Assembly (NCBI GenBank): GCA_944548615.1
Contig: OX155980.1
Location: 3,281,884 to 3,345,883, forward strand
Reading direction: 5' to 3'
DNA length: 64,000 bases
Origin: Micropterix aruncella
Taxonomy: Eukaryota; Arthropoda; Insecta; Lepidoptera; Micropterigidae
Part shown: positions 55,970-64,000 of the stretch, piece after piece
Position numbering within the stretch: position 1 is the first letter of the stretch
Layout of the letters: each line of letters opens with the position of its first letter
Translations under genes and position numbers: made by a program
The notes under the pieces: generated by a model
Databases searched by the model: none
What the model saw: the letters and a program-made list of their open reading frames with translations, nothing else
What the model was told of the DNA's origin: nothing

Positions 55970-56157
55970 ACCCAGGGATGGCTCCGGAAGAGGAGACTCC
56001 TCAACGGTTAACATCACAGACACGAAATTTTGTATACGCATTCAGTTAGGCTAGCCCGTTCTAAGTTTCACCATGACATGGCTGCTACGCTCAGGGTTGG
56101 CTCCCGACGAGGGGTCTCGTCAACGGTCAACAGCGCAGACACGATATTTTGTATATG
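55970..56157. repeat. Family E tandem units, left part, split by the LTR element
   Basis: Two units (near 55970 and 56092) with ggctcc, ctc(g/c)tcaacggt(t/c)aaca and attttgtata(c/t). The array continues after the LTR element at 59273-59456. The TATG at 56154-56157 is the left target duplication. Confidence 0.85.
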
Positions 56158-56711
56158 TGTGAGAATGGCCACCCTTCACTAGACTCCAATTGATTGTGAG
56201 CGAAGGGTGGTTCTCATCATGAAGGTTGCTCCGTTAATGAGAGTCGTATATGTCCGTGTAGAAGAGTTTATTCAGAAGTGAGTCGAAGTCGCCAGTTCTT
56301 AACGCCTTGAGTCGTGTTCGCCGTTGTGTTGTAGTTTGGGCGCGAGGTGAAGCCGTGGCGGTCCGTGTGTAGTCGAGGAGCGAAGTGTGTAGTCGAGATA
56401 TCTGTCCACTGAGGGGACGATGTGCAGAGCGCGGTAACTGTCTGCCGAAGTAATGATGTAGAGGTGTGTAGGTGTACTTGACCACCAAAGGAATGATAAT
56501 GATCGAATGCAATGTACTGCGTTTTATAGGGAGATCGGTGATGCAATAGCTACGAGTGGGGCGACGCATGTGTCGCTAACCTGGGCAATATTTGCCAAAT
56601 TTAGCTGGAAATTAACTGCAGCTGCGCGTGCAAGTTTGAGCGAGTCTGCAGTTTTCTGTTCTGTGAAATTGACTTTTTTTTTGTGGGTATGTAGGGCCGT
56701 AGGCTCCTACA
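56158..56711 (-). repeat. LTR (3' LTR in element orientation)
   Basis: On the plus strand begins TGTGAGAATGGCCACCC and ends GTAGGCTCCTACA, giving TG...CA ends on either strand. The terminal 14 bases before the end form a small palindrome (gtaggctcctac). Confidence 0.92.
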
Positions 56712-58718
56712 TGGCTCCCCCCTAGTGAAGGGCTTGCATATGACAATATGGAAGGTCTTCACGACAAAGTGGCAAAAAAGTCGGAGTGTGACAATTAAAA
56801 GTGTGTGTGAAGTTGTGTTCGCGAAAGTTTGGGAATCGTATGTTTTTATGCGAGTGTTTGACAGTTTGAGAACCGTATGTTGTTATGAGTAGCGAAGGCA
56901 TTTCGTTACAATGTGGTAAAAACTGGCGCTGTTATAAAATGTTGACAATAAGGAAAAATAAATGAATACAATGGACAATGGTTAGTATAAGCGCTGACAT
57001 AATAAAATTCGCTGGACGTGAAACGAGTGAATACAATGCAATATGTTACGCGCCGAACGATAAAAATGATTCGCGCGGCTTAAAAAAAATGTGGAGCATA
57101 TGAATTAATAATAATTTAGCGCGATAAGAATGCAATCTGAGTAATTTCGCGCGCGTGACGTCTGAAGTCCATTGTTTGTTTGTTGCGCATTCGTGTGGAC
57201 TTCCGGTCTTGAAGTTGAAGATTCCCGATAGTAGCTGTTTTGGAGTGCGGCGCCTTGCTTCTGCGAATGAGGTCGTACAGTTCGGTGGTTTTAGTCAGTG
57301 AGTCCCTAAACCATTCGGTCGACTTCCAAATTGCTTCGACTATGACGTCGTATCCATGCGTGTTGTGTGGGAATCGCTTCTGTTGTTGCAAGTGGGATAA
57401 TATCGCCGATTTTACGCTTTGAATGAGTGGTTTCGCTATACCGTCTATTCTCGGCGTTTTGTAATTTTTGTGGGTGAGTCGGCTTCAGCGTGCTGATTAG
57501 CGTAGTCCATTGTTGTTTTTTTGAGGTTGGTTGTAGCGTTTTGATTTTTGTGATCGGGTATGAATGCTGTGGAGTGTGAGTTCCATCCGTTTTGCGTTTT
57601 CGATGTTGATATTCTTCCGCTGCGTGGTTGTTTCCGTTTCGTAGTGTGTTTATCGATTGAAATTGTGATTGAGAAGGCATTTAGGCCGATAGTGTCCTTG
57701 GTCAGCTGTTAGTCTATACTGGACCTAAGTGCCATTCTCCCGGATGTTGCGCCTGCAGGTCATTAAGCTGCAGAAAACGTCTTACTGCTGTCCGGTGAAG
57801 AGTGTGAAGCGATTGTGACGACTTCCTTTCGTAGGATTTTACCTGAGAGTGTATCAATGACGGTTTCGCCTGTACAAGTCCTCAGGGCCGCACATCGTTG
57901 TTTTTATAAAATTCGTTAGCGTTCGTTGTTTTGATCCGAGATAAGTGCTGTATGAATGTGGCGTTGGTAATTGCGCGTGCTGATAATGTCGTTTAGCCAT
58001 GACCGTGGGTGTGTGTTCGTTGATTGTAGGTGCCGAGTATATTTTTAAATAAGTCGCGTGAGTACTTGCTTACTGCTTATTGGTAGAAGTACTTGCGAAT
58101 GTGTTGCGGGAAATTTGCTTCCGCGGTTGATGCAATGTCTGCATTTTTATTAATCGAGCAGGAATTTCGTCTGCTTTTGCGTTGTTGTCGTTTTGTAGTG
58201 GCACCGGTCGTCGTCGTTTGGCTGTTTATTTGCGCTGAGAGGCTTGTGTGGTGTCGTGTTTCGCTGAGTCGTTATGCGTTTTATTGTTTTACTTGCTAGG
58301 CATGACCGATGTTGAGAATGCATATTGTAGTTGGTGGTCATGCGTAGCAAGGATCATTCCTTTGTTGTCGTGCTGATTATACTGCTTGTATTTGTTGTAT
58401 GTGGGGTCGGGCGATTTCTTCTTCGATTTCGATGACTGCCTCGTCCTTGCTCTGTTGTCCGCCCATTTGGATTTTATAGTGCGAAGTCGCTGTGTGTGCG
58501 GAGGTTTGAGGAAGGCGTGTTCAGCGGCTTTTGAAGTTGAAGGAGAGTGAACGGCGCGTCCTTTTCAGTGTCGTGGCTGTAGTTTGAAGGAATCCGAAGT
58601 GAAGGTTTAGGCGTGAAGGCGTAGGCGTGTTGTTGAAGGTGCGTGTTGAAGGTGCGTTATGTCCAAAGTCGGGTTCACCAATGTGAGCGTGTTCGTGTCA
58701 AACGTCGTGGGTCACCAA
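56712..58718 (-). other. Internal region of the LTR element
   Basis: About 2.0 kb with no retroviral-type domain. The longest minus-strand frame (57680-57306, 124 codons, rich in Thr, Gln, Lys and Arg) shows no zinc knuckle or other gag motif. Near the 5' LTR, a primer-site-like word appears twice (ttggtgacccacgacg and ttggtgaacccgactttgg, ~38 bp apart), as if a short segment had been duplicated. Confidence 0.7.
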
Positions 58719-59272
58719 TGTGAGAATGGCCACCCTTCACTAGACTCCAATTGATTGTGAGCGAAGGGTGGTTCTCATCATGAAGGTTGCTCCGTTAATG
58801 AGAGTCGTATATGTCCGTGTAGAAGAGTTTATTCAGAAGTGAGTCGAAGTCGCCAGTTCTTAACGCCTTGAGTCGTGTTCGCCGTTGTGTTGTAGTTTGG
58901 GCGCGAGGTGAAGCCGTGGCGGTCCGTGTGTAGTCGAGGAGCGAAGTGTGTAGTCGAGATATCTGTCCACTGAGGGGACGATGTGCAGAGCGCGGTAACT
59001 GTCTGCCGAAGTAATGATGTAGAGGTGTGTAGGTGTACTTGACCACCAAAGGAATGATAATGATCGAATGCAATGTACTGCGTTTTATAGGGAGATCGGT
59101 GATGCAATAGCTACGAGTGGGGTGACGCATGTGTCGCTAACCTGGGCAATATTTGCCAAATTTAGCTGGAAATTAACTGCAGCTGCGCGTGCAAGTTTGA
59201 GCGAGTCTGCAGTTTTCTGTTCTGTGAAATTGACTTTTTTGTTGTGGGTATGTAGGGCCGTAGGCTCCTACA
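58719..59272 (-). repeat. LTR (5' LTR in element orientation)
   Basis: Same length and ends as the other LTR. Differences noticed by eye: ggtgacg against ggcgacg near 59120, and a g in place of t in the T-run near 59241. Both flanking E-repeat halves fit together across the TATG duplication. Confidence 0.92.
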
Positions 59273-59456
59273 TATGTATTCAATTACGACAGCTTTTCTA
59301 AGATTAACCAAGACATGACTGCCGTACTCAAAGTTGGCTTCCAAAGAGGGAACTCCTCAACGGTTAAAAGCACAGACACGAAATTTTGTATACGCATTCC
59401 ATTATGATAGCGCGTCCTAAGTTTGACCATGACATGGTTGCCTGCACATATAAAAA
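59273..59456. repeat. Family E tandem units, right part
   Basis: Starts tatgtattcaattacgacag, the exact continuation of a unit cut at 56157, followed by one more unit to about 59456. The interval 59457-60171 has no gene; 60012-60062 holds a hairpin ggta(a)gtaaaatatc...gatattttacctacc. Confidence 0.85.
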
Positions 59457-60171
59457 AAATGGAGTCGGTTTTATATTTTGTTTTGTCTTGTCTTGTTTAT
59501 GTTTTCTTCCGCTTCTCTCAGTTTTTTCGATAATTCCTTCGTCTCTAAATTAACAATTATCTGCTGTAATCTTTAATGTTTTAAATATACCTGCTGTGAA
59601 ATCTCAGTGAAATAAATGAAATGGAGCTTAACACACAATAGCACAATAGTTCCAAGAATTTAATAGGTTTCCCATGTATCGGAAAACTTATTCCATTTGT
59701 CGTGTAAGAAAGGATAATTATTATAAGCTAAAACTTTAGGCCGTCAAGCAAAACTAATATACGTTTGTCAGATATACCTACGTTAAGGTAATTCTGATGG
59801 GCAAATCTGATCAAGAAATTTATCATATACAGGGTGAGTTTTCATTAACCGACATCCTTCAAGGTGGTGAATCAGTACGAGCAACTGACCACTTTTAAAT
59901 TAAAAAAATGCAAAAACGAAAAGATTTTTTTATTTTTATTTTATTCAAAAATTTGAAGAACTTGACTGTTAAATAAAACTTTGACAAGCATTTGAGCGCG
60001 TTGCGTTATCTATTGGTAAGTAAAATATCCTACACTATATTAGCGATATTTTACCTACCGCTAAAGGGCGCATCGTACTCATCGCTTTTTAAACTATTTT
60101 TCAGAAAAATAAAATTTTCCGCTATATGTATGAATAAGTATGAATAAGTATGAATATGTATGAATAAGTAG

Positions 60172-60460
60172 TCCGTTTCACCGCTTCGTAAGGGAGAGGA
60201 CCGCGCAAGCGACCCCGAACTCGTAACCAATCGAGAGACTGGAGTAATCTGGTCGCAATTGGAAGTTAGGGCGTGAGTGTAAGCCCGCTGAGTAACACTC
60301 CTGGCTATCTCGCGGTTAAGGCATTGACCTCTTACGGGTTTGTGGCGGAGCTTGACGGTGGACTGTTTTGTCTAAGTCTTCTGCGCTCACTCCAGAGAGA
60401 TCTAATCGTTAAAACTTCCTGAGGTGACAGGCTCGCCCGTTGTAGTTGACAACTCTAGTT
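60172..60460 (+). mobile_element. Family B repeat, 3' half
   Basis: Starts abruptly at gtttcaccgcttcgtaaggg after an atgaataagt short tandem (60125-60170) and ends gttgtagttgacaactctag. Close to 28560-28856 and 35020-35315. Confidence 0.85.
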
Positions 60461-60504
60461 GTAATATCCCTGTCTCCGAATGGTTTCGTGTAGCTTGTGC
60501 CATA

Positions 60505-61165
60505 AGATCTCGGGTCGGCCTAACTCACGATTCAGCTCCTATTCTGTAGCCTCCTCCTGTAAGGACCTACCCCGGGAAGGACTTTAGCGTCTCAGGCCTC
60601 ACGGCTGGTGGATCGGTTTCTCCTGGGGAATTGCCCTCCGGTGCTACTGGACGGTTTGCCTACTATGCGGCATCAGCCAATCGGTTGGGCACTCTGACTA
60701 ATTACTAAAGGAGAGTGGAGACTATGGAAATATACTTTCTTCTAAGCAGCGGGAGTGGATGTTGACCTGCCGTCAACCACTCTTGAAATGACCAATTGGC
60801 TACCTGTTCCTGAATTCAGAGCCGGGCAAAAGATGCCAATGGGCCGCGATAGATTCAACTGAATCACCGCTGAATATACGGCAGGTAGAGGCAGCGCAAG
60901 CGATTTCGGCCCCGTAACTAGTCGGGAGGAAGGCAGTATTCTAAATGTTAATTCCAGACGGGGATATCCTCCCAAACTGGTAGCCACGGGGAGAGGTGGC
61001 CCGCTGGATTAACTCCCTAGTTCCTCTCCGTAAGGCGTTGGACTTTGCTGGACGGTAAGTCTATATCGTCTTAAAGTTTTCTACGTTGACATAACGGGAG
61101 ACTAAACGATCATTATCGTTAAAACTTCCTGGGGTGACAGGTTCGCCCGTTGTAGTCGACATCAA
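60505..61165 (+). mobile_element. Family B repeat, near full-length, second subfamily
   Basis: 5' ggcctaactcacgattcagc, the body with gcagcgggagtggatgttgac, and the 3' end gttgtagtcgacatc. It shares indels with 17637-18370. A C-run follows at 61180-61189, as at 44439. Confidence 0.82.
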
Positions 61166-61429
61166 ATAGTATACTCCTCCCCCCCCCCTCCCCTCGTCCC
61201 AAAGTGCCTTACGAAATTAAATAATGGATGGACTGCCCTTACGGACAGCCATGTCGCTACAGCAGCACCGCGATAAATTAAGTGCTAGAGAACTGCCGAT
61301 AGATCAGATACCTGATAGATCAGAGTATCAAGTTGGCAATAAAGTGGGCTTGAGCATAGGCACCTCGAGGTACCCGTGATCTCCTTACGTGTCAATCAGG
61401 ATTGAATCTTTTAGTGGGCAATTTAGTAG
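61166..61429. other. No recognised feature
   Basis: After a C-run it contains two cctgatagatcaga/gatagatcagat words and nothing else of note. Confidence 0.4.
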
Positions 61430-62050
61430 ATAGATAGATAGATAGAGATTCTTTATTGCACATTAACCAAAAACATACAAAAGGCGGACTTATTGCCTAA
61501 AATACAATCTCTTACAGCCAACCTTCGTGGAAGTGTAAAAATTTAGGTGCCAAAAGATAAATTAAAAATTAACAAAAAAAGAAGAAAAACTTATTACATA
61601 ACAAAAATTAACCAAGTAACGAAAATGCCTTTTTTTAAATAAAATTAGGATTTGGAATAATTCGCAAGGAGCGAAGGATAGGAGAGGATGGGATGAGACC
61701 TAGGATAACTAGGAATTTAGGGACATGAAATGCTTTTTCAGAGACACTTGAAAGGTAGAAACCGTTCGTGCGTTTCTGATGTCTGGCGGGAGTTGGTTCC
61801 ATAGTCTAGCTGCATGAACGGTGAAGGAATAAGTAAAAATAGAAGAATTATGAGTGGGAATCGCAATTTTACTATCCTGACTGGAACGGAGTGAAAGACC
61901 ATGACTTCCTAAGTGATTGAATTTTTTGGTTAGGTAGGAGGGAGCGGTAGGATTGTTGAGGATGTTATAAAGAAGGAGAAGAATATGCATGTTTCTACGT
62001 TCACGTATTCGAAGCCAATGAAGTCTGCTTCTATACTCAGAGACGTATAT
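61430..62050 (-). pseudogene. CR1/L2-like LINE C-terminal tail with shared 3' end
   Basis: Minus-strand frame from 62050: HWLRIRERRNMHILLLLYNI, NNPTAPSYLTKKFNHLGSHG, LSLRSSQDSKIAIPTHNSSI, YSFTVHAARLWNQLPPDIRN and FQVSLKKHFMSLNS, then stop at 61709. These are consecutive end blocks (LxxRRxxhxLxLLYxIL, PsYL, LRSxxxxxlxxPxhxSxFxxSFtVxaaRLWNxLPxxIR, FkxxLKxh). The frame is unbroken. The UTR reads ggctgtaagagattgta, aataagtccgcc, aataaagaat and ends in (TATC)n at 61437-61446. Confidence 0.85.
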
Positions 62051-62282
62051 TTAGTCCGTATGAAAAAGGAGTGTTTATGGTAATATAACTTCTGGGGATT
62101 TTTAAATTGCCGAAATATAGCCTGTTTACTTCATGCGCCTTTTCGTTGTTAGCATTGTCAACTTAATCGGATTTTTTCTTTTCCGGCCCGATCTGGCATC
62201 AGGCATCATTTGGTCATGGCAAGAGTTGAAAAGATTGTGGACTTTGTAATGAGTCCAGCGTGCGCGCACTAGTCATATTGTG

Positions 62283-62870
62283 ATCTCGAAATATTAGATT
62301 TAAAAAGAGACATGCGAGTTCTCTGTATGCTTTACAAGATCTTGGATGGCGTCGCTGCCAATTATCTTACCGGCAGATTTACTGCACTATCGGCTCATGA
62401 ACGCCCTCTGAGATAAAAAAACAACCTGCTACTCTCTATCCCTAGTCACAGCAGTGACTTCTTCTCATTCTCTTTCACCGTGCATGGAGCCCGTCTTTGG
62501 AATGCTTTGCCGAAAAATGTGAGAACCGCGCCAAGCATAACAACTTTTAAAAACAGACTCAGAGAGCATTTGAAATCCTCCAAATAAATTCCCTTTCCCC
62601 TCCCATTCCCCTCCTTTTAAAACTTTAGCGTCCTTATAGGTGTTAGATTATTTTGATGTGGCAAATCTGTGCCCACAAAGAGTAAAGTATATACTTCTTT
62701 CTATCCTCCTATATTTTATTTGTCCTTTTCTTTATATAGGTTAAGTTATGTAGTCTACTCGCAAATAATGTTCTTACAATAGTATAGGTTAGCTCTAAAA
62801 TATTGCCTGCAGGAAATAAGCTCGCCTTTTCTTAAGAATAAAGAGTTTTATTATTATTATTATTATTATT
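62283..62870 (+). pseudogene. CR1/L2-like LINE tail with one stop and (TTA)n end
   Basis: The frame reads LDLKRDMRVLCMLYKILDGV, NYLTGRFTALSAHERPLR, a TGA/ATAA break near 62411, then LLLSIPSHSSDFFSFSFTVH and GARLWNALPKNVRTAPSITT, FKNRLREHLKSSK. It has the same block order as 61709-62050 but belongs to another family, by its tail (ccctgcaggaaataag-type, aataaagag, (TTA)n at 62845-62870). 5' truncated and interrupted. Confidence 0.82.
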
Positions 62871-62996
62871 TAAATTTGTTACACATCATATTGGTAGATT
62901 TGAAATTTGGTTGAATTACGGCCTTGTTGAACCGAAATCCTATTGTGAAATTATGGTTGGCTTATATTCAAGCTACACTAATAATATGTACATACT

Positions 62997-63631
62997 GGGC
63001 TCGATTGCGTTTCTTCGTGAACTAAAATCGGAAATTAGTCCGTGTGAACGAGACAGGGCAATACGCTAGAGCGGAATGTGAGATGACCGGTTGTCACTTT
63101 TTCGAAATAAAACTGCCCGCCAAGGTCAAATCATCTAAATCTTAGGGGCTCTCTGCATGCTTGACAAGCATTGCGTCGCGGGCTGGTAAGGGATCGTAAA
63201 CCGCAGGAAATATGCAAATATATTTTTTTATATTTACCAAAAATGCCTAATTTTGTAGTTTATACCAGGGATTTACGTCATTCATCAATCAATTATGTCT
63301 AATTAATGTTAATCCCTGGTATAAACTACAATATTAGGCATTTTTGGTAAATATAAAAAAAAAATATTTGCATTTTTCCTGCGGTTTGCGATCCCCCCCC
63401 AGCCCGCGACGCGATGCTTGTCAAGCATGCTTGATCGTCTAGAGAGCCCCTTACACTGCACGAAATATGCTCCAATTTATTCGGACGAGTATAAGTTCGT
63501 CAGGTAGTATTTATCGACGATCGTTCGTTTCATATTCCGCTCTGACGTATTGCTTTGTCTCGTTCGTATTGCTTTGTCTCTTTGGCTCGACTAATTTTAG
63601 TTTTAGTTCACAAAGAAACGCAATCAAGCCC
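62997..63631. mobile_element. Family C TIR element, copy 4, split by a MITE
   Basis: Left TIR GGGCTCGATTGCGTTTCTTC and right TIR ending ACGCAATCAAGCCC, with ACT on both sides as a 3-bp target duplication. A 306-bp element sits in the middle. gtattgctttgtctc is doubled near the right end. Confidence 0.88.
63145..63450. mobile_element. Palindromic MITE with TTA target duplication
   Basis: Arms of ~150 bp: GGGGCTCTCT, then gcttgacaagcat, gcgtcgcgggctgg, aaccgcagga, aatgcctaat and tttataccaggga are mirrored in the second half. TTA flanks both ends (63142-63144, 63451-63453), PIF/Harbinger-like. The left arm lacks ~11 bp (agacgatcaag) kept in the right arm. Confidence 0.9.
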
Positions 63632-64000
63632 ACTGGTTTATTTACAACCAAACTGACATAAAAGCTTCGCATTGCCGCTGCCGTAATTACGGTTGTGTCA
63701 AACCTTCTTCACGAAGGCACTGTATACCAACATTTAAATCGAAGCAAGTGACGTCAGAAATCTTAAGGGCTACCACAAATGGTAATATGATTACTCGTCT
63801 TCTTCTTGAAGCATCGTCCCGGCCACATTTACGTTGCCCTTTGCGACGCAGATGCTTTTATGCTACCGATTTGTTTTGAGAATACTATATGGCGTCGACT
63901 CGTAAATCTCCACAAAAAAGTAATAGTAAGAGCGGACACAGACTGCACCCACAGCGCGTCACAGCCCACAGCGCCGTAACTATAGGCCTAAAGACGCGAA
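63632..64000. other. No recognised feature at the window end
   Basis: Mixed-composition DNA; a direct word cagcgcgtcacagcccacagcgc near 63950 is the only oddity. Confidence 0.4.

Larger units (their letters stand above)
56158..59272 (-). mobile_element. Non-autonomous LTR retrotransposon, 3.1 kb, young
   Basis: Two 554-bp direct repeats (56158-56711, 58719-59272) flank 2.0 kb, with TATG on both outer sides. Minus-strand orientation is supported twice. Just inside the right LTR, the reverse strand reads TTGGTGACCCACGACG (primer-site-like), and just inside the left LTR it reads AGGGGGGAG, a short polypurine tract. The internal region has no gag, protease, RT or integrase motif, so it depends on another element. 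The LTRs differ at about two positions. Confidence 0.9.

Noticed and set aside
59830..59900. Mariner/Tc1-like terminus (acagggtgag)
   Set aside because: Only one end was seen; no inverted partner or TA duplication could be found nearby.
60172..60460. Family B as a Helitron (hairpin then CTAG at 60455)
   Set aside because: A few copies end CTAG or CTAA after a hairpin, but others do not, and the 5' end lacks TC; the evidence is inconsistent.

Overview
This window reads as intergenic DNA from an insect, most likely a moth or butterfly. The background is AT-rich. I see no intact host gene, no operon, no rRNA and no functional tRNA. The two best lineage clues are Helitrons with the 5'-TC / hairpin / CTAG-3' ends and the opening motif common in lepidopteran genomes (14492-15215, 32489-32694) and a crowd of 5'-truncated non-LTR retrotransposon tails of types common in Lepidoptera. 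The lineage call is an inference. Nearly everything recognisable is mobile DNA, much of it nested.

Layout. 1-17 kb: ten copies in the window (nine full, one partial) of a ~600 bp element here called family A, with a 40-bp-armed internal hairpin; eight of them lie before 17 kb. The same stretch holds a TIR element (family C), LINE tails (5799-6355, 6758-7535, 8834-9300, 12742-13164) and a Helitron. 17-25 kb: a GC-rich ~650 bp repeat (family B), an inverted duplication (18220-18554 / 20866-21193), a locus of 120-bp tandem units readable as 40-residue repeats, a TIR MITE, and another A copy. 26-28.9 kb: a LINE tail, then the longest open frame, a DDE-transposase-like protein whose 3' end is replaced by a family B copy. 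29.5-34.6 kb: LINE tails, a Penelope-like GIY-YIG fragment between inverted repeats, Helitrons, and an RTE fragment split by other DNA. 34.66-37.3 kb: five B copies in both orientations around an RTE scrap. 37.8-49.3 kb: RTE and CR1/Jockey-type LINE tails, several in datable nested insertions, plus a 706 bp hAT deletion derivative with a perfect 8-bp target duplication. 49.3-51.4 kb: AT-rich DNA with diverged internal duplications. 51.5-53.2 kb: an A copy, a tRNA-derived SINE and a LINE tail. 53.7-55.3 kb: a TIR-bounded element carrying a broken fragment of the host gene NOL6. 56.2-59.3 kb: a young non-autonomous LTR retrotransposon inside a 120-bp tandem repeat. 59.5-64 kb: B copies, LINE tails, and a C element split by a Harbinger-like palindromic MITE.

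No pathway is encoded. The parts interact as donors and targets: autonomous families are represented only by broken coding tails (hAT, DDE, RTE, CR1/Jockey, I-type, Penelope), while short non-autonomous elements (A, B, C, MITEs, SINE, the LTR element, Helitrons) are numerous. The most striking objects are the NOL6-carrying TIR element, the family A hairpin that mutates in several distinct ways, and the SINE whose 3' tail matches that of a LINE 9 kb away. All family names were assigned by eye from protein motifs and end structures, without database searches.
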